Positions 35,299 through 47,777 of a stretch of DNA of 64,000 nt are shown in pieces. The notes under the pieces are model-generated. The model was given only the letters and a program-made list of their open reading frames with translations. It had not been told where the DNA came from and did no database searches. A program made the position numbers and the translations under genes. This stretch comes from Patagioenas fasciata (lineage: Eukaryota; Chordata; Aves; Columbiformes; Columbidae), in the NCBI RefSeq assembly GCF_037038585.1, contig NW_027288732.1, forward strand, positions 2,108,001 to 2,172,000. Reading direction: 5' to 3'. Within the stretch, counting starts at the first letter, position 1; each line of letters opens with the position of its first letter.

Positions 35299-36191
35299 AT
35301 GTCAGCTGGGTGTGGCAGCCGAGCGCCCGCTAGGGGAGGGGGAGCCTGTCAGCCCCGGGCCTGTCACTGCCTGCTGTCCCCCGTGTCACCAGCGAGACCT
35401 CTGAAAAGTTTCCAAAACATGCCCAGACTTGGCTCCAAAGTGGCCAAAAGTCTCCAAGAGACAAGTCGGGAAGAAGGATATGGAAGAGAGGGAGAAAGCC
35501 AAGGGAGCAGGACAAAGGGAGGCAAGAGAAAAAAGTAGTGCGGGGCTGCAGGACTGAAATGGAGGAATTGAAAGAGGAAAGCCAGGAAGCAGGAGAGTTT
35601 GAGAAAAGGAGAGAGGAAAGAAGAGACATGCAGCCAGACGAGGGCTTAGTGAGAGAGGCTGGGACAGAGAACAGGATGAGAAGGAAATAAGGCAAGGAAA
35701 GGCAAGGCAAGGCTAGGCCAAACGAGGTTTCCCTGATTTATATTTTCTACCACATTCATCTTGAGATGAGGAGGAAAGCCATCAGACCTTATGGATTAGG
35801 CCCAAACAAAAGCCCCGGCTGCTTGAGACACTTAGACTAAGTCTAAACCACAAAGATCTTACCATAAAGATGGTTTTTGTACTGTACTTTCACAATCAGC
35901 TGGCAGTACAAAAGAACAAGCGGCAGATGTACTTAGGCTGAGTCATGGTGGTTTGGTGCAGAGACCATGCATATCATGGGAATATTTCAGCATTTCTGCT
36001 TTGGTTTTCAGTGTATTACACCAAAACACCCACCTGATGACATCATTTCAAGAGCAAAGCAGCAATTTGCAAAATTCAACTTCTTTGGGGAACTGAGCAA
36101 TTGCTGAGCTGACAGCAAGTCCTGCTGGGTCCCTGTCACCTGCAGAGTGCCCGCATCCTCCCCCGGTAGCGGGCATTGTGACAAAGGTTCT
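35299..36191 (+). repeat. satellite unit M40 (type B, 893 bp)
   Basis: B body with GCGAGACCTC, AGCAGGACAAAG, GGCAAGGAAAGG, GGCTGCTTG, TTTTTGTACTG and CCTCCCCCGGTAG. The last of these costs 1 bp. Duplicate is M44. Confidence 0.97.
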
Positions 36192-37080
36192 ATGTCAGCT
36201 GGGTGTGGCAGCGGAGCGCCCGCTAGGGGAGGGGGAGCCTGTCAGCCCCGGGCCTGTCACTGCCTGCTGTCCCCCGTGTCACCAGCGAGGCCTCTGAAAA
36301 GTTTCCAAAACATGCCCAGACTTGGGTCCAAAGTGGCCAAAAGTCTCCAAGAGACAAGTCGGGAAGAAGGATATGGAAGAGAGAGAGAAAGCCAAGGGAG
36401 CAGGCCCAAGGGAGGCAAGAGGAAAAACTAGTGAGGGGCTGCAGGAATGAAATGGAGGAATTGAAAGAGGAAAGCCAGGAAGCAGGAGAGTTTGAGAAAA
36501 GGAGAGAGGAAAGAAGAGACATGCAGCCAGACGAGGGGTTAGTGAGACAGGCTGGGACAGAGAACAGGATGAGAAGGAAATAAGGCAAGGCAAGGCAAGG
36601 CTAGGCCAAAGGACGTTTCTTTGATTTATATTTTCTACCACATTCACCTTGAGATGAGAGGAAAGCCATCAGACGTTATGGATTAGGCCCAAACAAAAGC
36701 CCCGGCTACTTGAGACACTTAGACTAAGCCTAAACCAGAAAGATCTCTCCATAAAGATGGTTTTTATACTGTACTTCCACAATCTTCTGTCAGTACAAAA
36801 GAACAAGCGGCAGATGTACTTAGGCTGAGTCATGGTGGTTTGGTGCAGAGACCATGCTTATCATGGGAATATTTCAGCATTTCTGCTCTGGTTTTCAGTG
36901 TATTACACCAAAACACCCACCTGATGACATCATTTCAAGAGCAAAAGCAGCAATTTGCAGAATTCAGCTTCTTTGGGGAACTGAGCAATTGCTGAGCTGA
37001 CAGCAAGTCCTGCTGGGTCCCTGTCACCTGCAGAGTGCCCGCATCCTCACCACGGTAGCGGGCATTGTGACAAAGGTTCT
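36192..37080 (+). repeat. satellite unit M41 (A-rich body, 889 bp)
   Basis: AGAGAGAGAG in the purine tract, TTCACCTTG, CAATCTTCTGTCAG (private) and B states at CAGATGTAC/GAGTCATGG. The partner is M45, which matches only through 40165. Confidence 0.97.
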
Positions 37081-37969
37081 ATGTCAGCTGGGTGTGGCAG
37101 CGGAGCGCCCGCTAGGGGAGGGGGAGCCTGTCAGCCCCGGGCCTGTCACTGCCTGCTGTCCCCCGTGTCACCAGCGAGGCCTCTGAAAAGTTTCCAAAAC
37201 CTGCCCAGACTTGGGTCCAAAGTGGCCAAAAGTCTCCAAGAGACAAGTCGGGAAGAAGGATATGGAAGAGAGGGAGAAAGCCAAGGGAGCAGGCCAAAGG
37301 GAGACAAGAGGAAAAAGTAGTGCCGGGCTGCAGGAATGAAATGGAGGAATTGAAAGAGGAAAGCCAGGAAGCAGGAGAGTTTGAGAAAAGGAGAGAGGAA
37401 AGAAGAGTCATGCAGCCAGACGAGGGCTTAGTGAGAGAGGCTGGGACAGAGAACAGGATGAGAAGGAAATAAGGCAAGGCAAGGCAAGGCTAGGCCAAAT
37501 GAGGTTTCCCTGATTTATATTTTCTACCACATTCATCTTGAAATGAGGAGGAAAGCCATCAGACCTTATGGATTAGGCCCAAACAAAAGCCCCGGCTACT
37601 TGAGATACTTAGACTAAGTCTAAACCACAAAGATCTTACCATAAAGATGGTTTTTATACTGTACTTTCACAATCAGCTGGCAGTACAAAAGAACAAGCGG
37701 TAGATGTACTTAGGCTGAGTCATGGTGGTTTGGTGCAGAGACCATGCATATCATGGGAATATTTCAGCATTTCTGCTCTGGTTTTCAGTGTATTACACCA
37801 AAACACCCACCTGATGACATCATTTCAAGAGCAAAGCAGCAATTTGCAAAATTCAACTTCTTTGGGGATGTGAGCAATTGCTGAGCTGACAGCAAGTCCT
37901 GCTGGGTCCCTGTCACCTGCAGAGTGCCCGCATCCTCACCACAGTAGCGGGCATTGTGAGAAATGTTCT
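37081..37969 (+). repeat. satellite unit M42 (type B, 889 bp)
   Basis: Duplicate of M38 at +3,565 bp with all its private variants. Confidence 0.97.
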
Positions 37970-38863
37970 ATGTCAGCTGGGTGTGGCAGCCGAGCGCCCG
38001 CTAGGGGAGGGGGAGCCTGTCAGCCCCGGGCCTGTCACTGCCTGCTGTCCCCCGTGTCACCAGCGAGGCCTCTGAAAAGTTTCCAAAACATGCCCAGACT
38101 TGGGTCCAAAGTGGCCAAAAGTCTCCAAGAGACAAGTCGGGAAGAAGGATATGGAAGAGAGGGAGAAAGCCAAGGGAGCAGGCCAAAGGGAGGCAAGAGG
38201 AAAAACTAGTGAGGGGCTGCAGGACTGAAATGGAGGAATTGAAAGAGGAAAGCCAGGAAGCAGGAGAGTTTGAGAAAAGGAGAGAGGAAAGAAGAGACAT
38301 GCAGCCAGACGAGGGCTTAGTGAGAGAGGCTGGGACAGAGAACAGGATGAGAAGGAAATAAGGCAAGGCAAGGCAAGGCAAGGCTAGGCCAAACGAGGTT
38401 TCCCTGATTTATATTTTCTAGCACATTCATCTTGAGATGAGGAGGAAAGCCATCAGACCTTATGGATTAGGCCCAAACAAGAGCCCCGGCTACTTGAGAC
38501 ACTTAGACTAAGTCTAAACCACAAAGATCTTACCATAAAGATGTTTTTTATACTGTACTTTCACAATCAGCTGGCAGTACAAAAGAACAAGCGGTAGATG
38601 TACTTAGGCTGAGTCATGGTGGTTTGGTGCAGAGACCATGCATATCATGGGAATATTTCAGCATTTCTGCTCTGGTTTTCAGTGTATTACACCAAAACAC
38701 CCACCTGATGACATCATTTCAAGAGCAAAGCAGCAATTTGCAAAATTCAACTTCTTTGGGGAACTGAGCAATTGCTGAGCTGACAGCAAGTCCTGCTGGG
38801 TCCCTGTCACCTGCAGAGTGCCCGCATCCTCACCACGGTAGCGGGCATTGTGACAAAGATTCT
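37970..38863 (+). repeat. satellite unit M43 (type B, 894 bp)
   Basis: Duplicate of M39 at +3,565 bp. Confidence 0.97.
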
Positions 38864-39756
38864 ATGTCAGCTGGGTGTGGCAGCCGAGCGCCCGCTAGGG
38901 GAGGGGGAGCCTGTCAGCCCCGGGCCTGTCACTGCCTGCTGTCCCCCGTGTCACCAGCGAGACCTCTGAAAAGTTTCCAAAACATGCCCAGACTTGGCTC
39001 CAAAGTGGCCAAAAGTCTCCAAGAGACAAGTCGGGAAGAAGGATATGGAAGAGAGGGAGAAAGCCAAGGGAGCAGGACAAAGGGAGGCAAGAGAAAAAAG
39101 TAGTGCGGGGCTGCAGGACTGAAATGGAGGAATTGAAAGAGGAAAGCCAGGAAGCAGGAGAGTTTGAGAAAAGGAGAGAGGAAAGAAGAGACATGCAGCC
39201 AGACGAGGGCTTAGTGAGAGAGGCTGGGACAGAGAACAGGATGAGAAGGAAATAAGGCAAGGAAAGGCAAGGCAAGGCTAGGCCAAACGAGGTTTCCCTG
39301 ATTTATATTTTCTACCACATTCATCTTGAGATGAGGAGGAAAGCCATCAGACCTTATGGATTAGGCCCAAACAAAAGCCCCGGCTGCTTGAGACACTTAG
39401 ACTAAGTCTAAACCACAAAGATCTTACCATAAAGATGGTTTTTGTACTGTACTTTCACAATCAGCTGGCAGTACAAAAGAACAAGCGGCAGATGTACTTA
39501 GGCTGAGTCATGGTGGTTTGGTGCAGAGACCATGCATATCATGGGAATATTTCAGCATTTCTGCTTTGGTTTTCAGTGTATTACACCAAAACACCCACCT
39601 GATGACATCATTTCAAGAGCAAAGCAGCAATTTGCAAAATTCAACTTCTTTGGGGAACTGAGCAATTGCTGAGCTGACAGCAAGTCCTGCTGGGTCCCTG
39701 TCACCTGCAGAGTGCCCGCATCCTCCCCCGGTAGCGGGCATTGTGACAAAGGTTCT
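38864..39756 (+). repeat. satellite unit M44 (type B, 893 bp)
   Basis: Duplicate of M40 at +3,565 bp. Confidence 0.97.
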
Positions 39757-40645
39757 ATGTCAGCTGGGTGTGGCAGCGGAGCGCCCGCTAGGGGAGGGGG
39801 AGCCTGTCAGCCCCGGGCCTGTCACTGCCTGCTGTCCCCCGTGTCACCAGCGAGGCCTCTGAAAAGTTTCCAAAACATGCCCAGACTTGGGTCCAAAGTG
39901 GCCAAAAGTCTCCAAGAGACAAGTCGGGAAGAAGGATATGGAAGAGAGAGAGAAAGCCAAGGGAGCAGGCCCAAGGGAGGCAAGAGGAAAAACTAGTGAG
40001 GGGCTGCAGGAATGAAATGGAGGAATTGAAAGAGGAAAGCCAGGAAGCAGGAGAGTTTGAGAAAAGGAGAGAGGAAAGAAGAGACATGCAGCCAGACGAG
40101 GGGTTAGTGAGAGAGGCTGGGACAGAGAACAGGATGAGAAGGAAATAAGGCAAGGCAAGGCAAGGATAGGCCAAACAAGGTTTCCTTGATTTATATTTTC
40201 TACCACATTCACCTTGAGATGAGAGGAAAGCCATCAGACGTTATGGATTAGGCCCAAACAAAAGCCCCGGCTACTTGAGACACTTAGACTAAGCCTAAAC
40301 CAGAAAGATCTCTCCATAAAGATGGTTTTTATACTGTACTTCCACAATCTTCTGTCAGTACAAAAGAACAAGCGGCAGACATACTTAGGCTGAGACATGG
40401 TGGTTTGGTGCAGAGACCATGCATATCATGGGAATATTTCAGCATTTCTGTTCTGGTTTTCAGTGTATTACACCAAAACACCCACCTGATGACATCATTT
40501 CAAGAGCAAAAGCAGCAATTTGCAGAATTCAGCTTCTTTGGGGAACTGAGCAATTGCTGAGCTGACAGCAAGTCCTGCTGGGTCCCTGTCACCTGCAGAG
40601 TGCCCGCATCCTCACCACGGTAGCGGGCATTGTGACAAAGGTTCT
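39757..40645 (+). repeat. satellite unit M45 (B'-A hybrid, 889 bp)
   Basis: Matches M41 to 40165, then carries AAGGATAGG, AAACAAGG and TTTCCTTGAT, the first B' start in the window. CATGCATATC is followed by CTGTTCTGG. Confidence 0.97.
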
Positions 40646-41534
40646 ACGTCAGCTGGGTGTGGCAGCCGAGCGCCCGCTAGGGGAGGGGGAGCCTGTCAGC
40701 CCCGGGCCTGTCACTGCCTGCTGTCCCCCGTGTCACCAGCGAGGCCTCTGAAAAGTTTCCAAAACATGCCCAGACTTGGGTCCAAAGTGGCCAAAAGTCT
40801 CCAAGAGACAAGTCGGGAAGAAGGATATGGAAGAGAGGGAGAAAGCCAAGGGAGCAGGCCAAAGGGAGGCAAGAGAAAAAAGTAGTGCGGGGCTGCAGGA
40901 CTGAAATGGAGGAATTGAAAGAGGAAAGCCAGGAAGCAGGAGAGTTTGAGAAAAGGAGAGAGGAAAGAAGAGACATGCAGCCAGACGAGGGCTTAGTGAG
41001 AGAGGCTGGGACAGAGAACAGGATGAGAAGGAAATAAGGCAAGGCAAGGCAAGGCTAGGCCAAAGGACGGTTCTTTGATTTATATTTTCTACCACATTCA
41101 TCTTGAGATGAGAGGAAAGCCATCAGACCATATGGATTAGGCCCAAACAAAAGCCCCGGCTACTTGAGACACTTAGACTAAGCCTAAACCAGAAAGATCT
41201 CTCCATAAAGATGGTTTTTATACTGTACTTCCACAATCAGCTGGCAGTACAAAAGAACAAGCGGCAGACATACTTAGGCTGAGTCATGGTGGTTTGGTGC
41301 AGAGACCATGCATATCATGGGAATATTTCAGCATTTCTGCTCTGGTTTTCAGTGTATTACACCAAAACACCCACCTGATGACATCATTTCAAGAGCAAAA
41401 GCAGCAATTTGCAGAATTCAGCTTCTTTGGGGAACTGAGCAATTGCTGAGCTGACAGCAAGTCCTGCTGGGTCCCTGTCACCTGCAGAGTGCCCGCATCC
41501 TCACCACGGTAGCGGTTATTGTGACAAAGGTTCT
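40646..41534 (+). repeat. satellite unit M46 (type A with CATATC, 889 bp)
   Basis: ACG anchor. A body with GGACGGTTC, but GAGTCATGG and CATGCATATC. The terminal hairpin arm is mutated to GCGGTTA. Confidence 0.97.
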
Positions 41535-42423
41535 ATGTCAGCTGGGTGTGGCAGCCGAGCGCCCGCTAGGGGAGGGGGAGCCTGTCAGCCCCGGCCCTGT
41601 CACTGCCTGCTGTCCCCCCTGTCACCAGCGAGGCCTCTGAAAAGTTTCCAAAACATGCCCAGACTTGGGTCCAAAGTGGCCAAAAGTCTCCAAGAGACAA
41701 GTCGGGAAAAGGATATGGAAGAGAGGGAGAAAGCCAAGGGAGCAGGACAAAGGGAGGCAAGAGAAAAAAGTAGTGCCGGGCTGCAGGACTGAAATGGAGG
41801 AATTGAAAGAGGAAAGCCAGGAAGCAGGAGAGTTTGAGAAAAGGAGAGAGGAAAGAAGAGACATGCAGCCAGACGAGGGCTTAGTGAGAGAGGCTGGGAC
41901 AGAGAACAGGATGAGAAGGAAATAAGGCAAGGCAAGGCAAGGCTAGGCCAAACGAGGTTTCCTTGATTTATATTTTCTACCACATTCATCTTGAGATGAG
42001 GAGGAAAGCCATCAGACCTTATGGATTAGGCCCAAACAAAAGCCCCGGCTACTTGAGACACTTAGACTAAGCCTAAACCAGAAAGATCTCTCCATAAAGA
42101 TGGTTTTTATACTGTACTTCCACAATCAGCTGGCAGTACAAAAGAACAAGCGGCAGACATACTTAGGCTGAGACATGGTGGTTTGGTGCAGAGACCATGC
42201 ATATCATGGGAATATTTCAGCATTTCTGCTCTGATTTTCAGTGTATTACACCAAAACACCCACCTGATGACATCATTTCAAGAGCAAAAGCAGCAATTTG
42301 CAGAATTCAGCTTCTTTGGGGAACTGAGCAATTGCTGAGCTGACAGCAAGTCCTGCTGGGTCCCTGTCACCTGCAGAGTGCCCGCATCCTCACCACGGTA
42401 GCGGGCATTGTGACAAAGGTTCT
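41535..42423 (+). repeat. satellite unit M47 (B'-A hybrid, 889 bp)
   Basis: CCCGGCCCTG (SmaI lost), CGGGAAAAGG (1-bp deletion in the purine tract), B' start and A states from CCTAAACCAG on. Confidence 0.97.
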
Positions 42424-43316
42424 ATGTCAGCTGGGTGTGGCAGCCGAGCGCCCGCTAGGGGAGGGGGAGCCTGTCAGCCCTGGGCCTGTCACTGCCTGCT
42501 GTCCCCCCTGTCACTAGCGAGGCCTCTGAAAAGTTTCCAAAACATCCCCAGACTTGGCTCCAAAGTGGTCAAAAGTCTCCAAGAGACATGTCGGGAAGAA
42601 GAATATGGAAGAGAGGGAGAAAGCCAAGGGACAGGCCAAACGGAGGCAAGAAGAAAAAGTAGTGCCGGGCTGCAGGACTGAAATGGAGGAATTGAAAGAG
42701 GAAAGCCAGGAAGCAGGAGAGTTTGAGAAAAGGAGAGAGGAAAGAAGAGACATGCAGCCAGACGAGGGCTTAGTGAGAGAGGCTGGGACAGAGAACAGGA
42801 TGAGAAGGAAATAAGGCAAGGCAAGGCAAGGCAAGGCTAGGCCAAACGAGGTTTCCTTGATTTATATTTTCTACCACATTGATCTTGTGATGAGGAGGAA
42901 AGCCATCAGACCTTATGGATTAGGCCCAAACAAAAGCCCCGGCTACTTGAGACACTTAGACTAAGTCTAAAACAGAAAGATCTCTCCATAAAGATGGTTT
43001 TTATACTGTACTTCCACAATCAGCTGGCAGTACAAAAGAACAAGCGGCAGATGTACTTAGGCTGAGTCATGGTGGTTTGGTGCAGAGACCATGCATATCA
43101 TGGGAATATTTCAGCATTTCTGCTCTGGTTTTCAGTGTATTACACCAAAACACCCACCTGATGACATCATTTCAAGAGCAAAGCAGCAATTTGCAAAATT
43201 CAACTTCTTTGGGGAACTGAGCAATTGCTGAGCTGACAGCAAGTCCTGCTGGGTCCCTGTCACCTGCAGAGTGCCCGCATCCTCAACACAGTAGCGGGCA
43301 TTGTGACAAAGGTTCT
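42424..43316 (+). repeat. satellite unit M48 (mosaic, 893 bp)
   Basis: AACATCCCC, AAGTGGTCAAAAG, AAGGGACAGGCC (1-bp deletion), AAACGGAGG, TTGATCTTGTGATG. The body site reads TCTAAAACAGAAAG, a mixture of A and B. Confidence 0.96.
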
Positions 43317-44209
43317 ACGTCAGCTGGGTGTGGCAGCCGAGCAACCGCTAGGGGAGGGGGAGCCTGTCAGCCCCGGGCCTGTCACTGCCTGCTGTCCCCC
43401 GTGTCACCAGCGAGGCCTCTGAAAAGTTTCCAAAACATGCCCAGACTTGGGTCCAAAGTGGCCAAAAGTCTCCAAGAGACAAGTCGGGAAGAAGAATATG
43501 GAAGAGAGGGAGAAAGCCAAGGGAGCAGGCCCAAGGGAGGCAAGAGGAAAAAGTAGTGAGGGGCTGCAGGACTGAAATGGAGGAATTGAAAGACGAAAGC
43601 CAGGAAGCAGGAGAGTTTGAGAAAAGGAGAGAGGAAAGAAGAGACATGCAGCCAGACGAGGGGTTAGTGAGAGAGGCTGGGACAGAGAACAGGATGAGAA
43701 GGAAATAAGGCAAGGTAAGGCAAGGCAAGGCTAGGCCAAAGGACGTTTCTTTGATTTATATTTTCTACCACATTCATCTTGAGATGAGAGGAAAGCCATC
43801 AGACCTTATGGATTAGGCCCAAAAAAAAGCCCCGGCTACTTGAGACGCTTAGACTAAGCCTAAACCAGAAAGATCTCTCCATAAAGATGGTTTTTATACT
43901 GTACTTCCACAATCAGCTGGCAGTACAAAAGAACAAGCGGCAGACATACTTAGGCTGAGACATGGTGGTTTGGTGCAGAGACCATGCATATCATGGGAAT
44001 ATTTCAGCATTTCTGCTCTGGTTTTCAGTGTATTACACCAAAACACCCACCTGATGACATCATTTCAAGAGCAAAAGCAGCAATTTGCAGAATTCAGCTT
44101 CTTTGGGGATCTGAGCAATTGCTGAGCTGACTTCAAGTCCTGCTGGGTCCCTGTCACCTCAGAGTACCCGCATCCTCACCACGGTAGCGGGCATTGTGAC
44201 AAAGGTTCT
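43317..44209 (+). repeat. satellite unit M49 (type A, 893 bp)
   Basis: ACG anchor, GAGCAACCGC, four GGCAA with one mutated to GGTAA, A body. The tail GGGGATCTGAG, GACTTCAAG and CACCTCAGAGTACCC recurs in M68 and M69. Confidence 0.97.
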
Positions 44210-45098
44210 ACGTCAGCTGGGTGTGGCAGCCGAGCGCCCGCTAGGGGAGGGGAAGCCTGTCAGCCCCGGGCCTGTCACTGCCTGCTGTCCCCCCTGGCAC
44301 CAGCGAGGCCTCTGAAAAGTTTCCAAAACATGCCCAGACTTGGGTCCAAAGTGGCCAAAAGTCTCCAAGAGACAAGTCGGGAAGAAGGATATGGAAGAGA
44401 GGGAGAAAGCCAAGGGAGCAGGCCCAAGGGAGGCAAGAGAAAAAAGTAGTGCCGGGCTGCAGGACTGAAATGGAGGAATTGAAAGACGAAAGCCAGGAAG
44501 CAGGAGAGTTTGAGAAAAGGAGAGAGGAAAGAAGAGACATGCAGCCAGACGAGGGGTTAGTGAGAGAGGGGGGACAGAGAACAGGATGAGAAGGAAATAA
44601 GGCAAGGCAAGGCAAGGCTAGGCCAAACGAGGTTTCCTTGATTTATATTTTCTACCACATTCATCTTGAGATGAGGAGGAAAGCCATCAGACCTTATGGA
44701 TTAGGCCCAAACAAAAGCCCCGGCTACTTGAGACACTTAGACTAAGCCTAAACCAGAAAGATCTCTCCATAAAGATGGTTTTTATACTGTACTTCCACAA
44801 TCAGCTGGCAGTACAAAAGAACAAGCGGCAGACATACTTAGGCTGAGACATGGTGGTTTGGTGCAGAGACCATGCATATCATGGGAATATTTCAGCATTT
44901 CTGCTCTGATTTTCAGTGTATTACACCAAAACACCCACCTGATGACATCATTTCAAGAGCAAAAGCAGCAATTTGCAGAATTCAGCTTCTTTGGGGAACT
45001 GAGCAATTGCTGAGCTGACAGCAAGTCCTGCTGGGTCCCTGTCACCTGCAGAGTGCCCGCATCCTCACCACGGTAGCGGGCATTGTGACAAAGGTTCT
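44210..45098 (+). repeat. satellite unit M50 (B'-A hybrid, 889 bp)
   Basis: ACG anchor, GAGGGGAAGCC, CCTGGCACCAG, GAGAGGGGGGAC. The head matches M69, 19 units away. B' start then A body. Confidence 0.97.
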
Positions 45099-45991
45099 AT
45101 GTCAGCTGGGTGTGGCAGCCGAGCGCCCGCTAGGGGAGGGGGAGCCTGTCAGCCCCGGGCCTGTCACTGCCTGCTGTCCCCCGTGTCACCAGCGAGGCCT
45201 CTGAAAAGTTTCCAAAACATGCCCAGACTTGGGTCCAAAGTGGCCAAAAGTCTCCAAGAGACAAGTCGGAAAGAAGGATATGGAAGAGAGGGAGAAAGCC
45301 AAGGGAGCAGGCCCAAGGGAGGCAAGAGGAAAAAGTAGTGCGGGGCTGCAGGACTGAAATGGAGGAATTGAAAGAGGAAAGCCAGGAAGCAGGAGAGTTT
45401 GAGAAAAGGAGAGAGGAAAGAAGAGACATGCAGCCAGACGAGGGGTTAGTGAGAGAGGCTGGGACAGAGAACAGGATGAGAAGGAAATAAGGCAAGGTAA
45501 GGCAAGGCAAGGCTAGGCCAAAGGACGTTTCTTTGATTTATATTTTCTACCACATTCATCTTGAGATGAGAGGAAAGCCATCAGACGTTATGGATTAGGC
45601 CCAAACAAAAGCCCCGGCTACTTGAGACACTTAGACTAAGCCTAAACCAGAAAGATCTCTCCATAAAGATGGTTTTTATACTGTACTTTCACAATCAGCT
45701 GGCAGTACAAAAGAAAAAGCGGCAGATGTACTTAGGCTGAGTCATGGTGGTTTGGTGCAGAGACCAAGCATATCATGGGAATATTTCAGCATTTCTGCTC
45801 TGGTTTTCAGTGTATTACACCAAAACACCCACCTGATGACATCATTTCAAGAGCAAAGCAGCAATTTGCAAAATTCAACTTCTTTGGGGAACTGAGCAAT
45901 TGCTGAGCTGACAGCAAGTCCTGCTGGGTCCCTGTCACCTGCAGAGTGCCCGCATCCTCACCACGGTAGCGGTTATTGTGACAAAGGTTCT
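45099..45991 (+). repeat. satellite unit M51 (A-B hybrid, 893 bp)
   Basis: A-type start with four GGCAA (one GGTAA). B states and private AGAAAAAGCGG and ACCAAGCATATC from 45661 on, the start of the 1,786-bp dimer series. Confidence 0.96.
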
Positions 45992-46883
45992 ATGTCAGCT
46001 GGGTGTGCAGCCGAGCGCCCGCTAGGGGAGGGGGAGCCTGTCAGTTCCGGGCCTGTCACTGCCTGCTGTCCACCGTGTCACCAGCGAGGCCTCTGAAAAG
46101 TTTCCAAAACATGCCCAGACTTGGGTCCAGTGTGGCCAAAAGTCTCCAAGAGACAAGTCGGGAAGAAGGATATGGAAGAGAGGGAGAAAGCCAAGGGAGC
46201 AGGCCAAAGGGAGGCAAGAGGAAAAAGTAGTGCCGGGCTGCAGGACTGAAATGGAGGAATTGAAAGAGGAAAGCCAGGAAGCAGGAGAGTTTGAGAAAAG
46301 GAGAGAGGAAAGAAGAGACATGCAGCCAGACGAGGGCTTAGTGAGAGAGGCTGGGACAACGAACAGGATGAGAAGGAAATAAGGCAAGGCAAGGCAAGGC
46401 AAGGATAGGCCAAACAAGGTTTCCTTGATTTATATTTTCTACCACATTCACCTTGAGATGAGAGGAAAGCCATCAGACGTTATGGATTAGGCCCAAACAA
46501 AAGCCCCGGCTACTTGAGACACTTAGACTAAGCCTAAACCAGAAAGATCTCTCCATAAAGATGTTTTTTATACTGTACTTCCACAATCAGCTGGCAGGAC
46601 AAAAGAACAAGCGGCAGACATACTTAGGCTGAGACATGGTGGTTTGGTGCACAGACCATGCATATCATGGGAATATTTCAGCATTTCTGCTCTGGTTTTC
46701 AGTGTATTAAACCAAAACACCCACCTGATGACATCATTTCAAGAGCAAAAGCAGCAATTTGCAGAATTCAGCTTCTTAGGGAACTGAGCAATTGCTGAGC
46801 TGACAGCAAGTCCTGCTGGGTCCCTGTCACCTGCAGAGTGCCCGCATCCTCACCACGGTAGCGGGCATTGTGATAAAGGTTCT
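45992..46883 (+). repeat. satellite unit M52 (dimer member a, 892 bp)
   Basis: GGTGTGCAGCC (1-bp loss), GTCAGTTCCGG (SmaI lost), GTCCACCGTG, GTCCAGTGTGG, GACAACGAAC, AAGGATAGG, GGCAGGACAAAAG, TATTAAACC, TTCTTAGGGAAC. Confidence 0.97.
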
Positions 46884-47777
46884 ATGTCAGCTGGGTGTGG
46901 CAGCCGAGCGCCTGCTAGGGGAGGGGGAGCCTGTCAGCCCTGGGCCTGTCACTGCCTGCTGTCCCCCCTGTCACCAGCAAGGCCTCTGAAAAGTTTCCAA
47001 AACATGCCCAGACATGGGTCCAAAGTGGCCAAAAGTCTCCAAGAGACAAGTCGGGAAGAAGGATATGGAAGAGAGGGAGAAAGCCAAGGGAGCAGGCCCA
47101 AGGGAGGCAAGAGAAAAAAGTAGTGCCGGGCTGCAGGACTGAAATGGAGGAATTGAAAGAGGAAAGTCAGGAAGCAGGAGAGTTTGAGAAAAGGAGAGAG
47201 GAAAGAAGAGACATGCAGCCAGACGAGGGGTTAGTGAGACAGGCTGGGACAGAGAACAGGATGAGAAGGAAATAAGGCAAGGCAAGGCAAGGCAAGGCTA
47301 GGCCAAACGAGGTTTCCTTGATTTATATTTTCTACCACATTCATCTTAAGATGAGAAGGAAAGCCATCAGACCTTATGGATTAGGCCCAAACAAAAGCCC
47401 CTGCTACTTGAGACACTTAGACTAAGTCTAAACCACAAAGATCTTACCATAAAGATGGTTTTTATACTGTACTTTCACAATCAGCTGGCAGTACAAAAGA
47501 AAAAGCGGCAGATGTACTTAGGCTGAGTCATGGTGGTTTGGTGCAGAGACCAAGCATATCATGGGAATATTTCAGCATTTCTGCTCTGGTTTTCAGTGTA
47601 TTACACCAAAACACCCACCTGATGACATCATTTCAAGAGCAAAGCAGCAATTTGCAAAATTCAACTTCTTTGGGGAACTGAGCAATTGCTGAGCTGACAG
47701 CAAGTCCTGCTGGGTCCCTGTCACCTGCAGAGTGCCCGCATCCTCACCACGGTAGCGGTTATTGTGACAAAGGTTCT
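46884..47777 (+). repeat. satellite unit M53 (dimer member b, 894 bp)
   Basis: GCGCCTGCTAG, CAGCAAGGCC, GACATGGGTCC, AAAGTCAGG, CTTAAGATGAGAAGG, GCCCCTGCTAC and a B body with AGAAAAAGCGG. Confidence 0.97.

Larger units (their letters stand above)
33412..36600 (+). repeat. 3,565-bp tetramer, copy 1
   Basis: M38 to the head of M41. It is repeated without any length change at 36977-40165, and only one substitution was noticed (C36548 versus G40113). Bounded left by the private T at 33411. The four units carry more than a dozen private variants found nowhere else in the window, so the duplication is very recent or conversion is active here. Confidence 0.92.
36977..40165 (+). repeat. 3,565-bp tetramer, copy 2
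   Basis: Second copy of 33412-36600. The right edge at 40166 coincides with the first B' start (TTTCCTTGAT) and with the change to the domain IV alleles. Confidence 0.92.
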
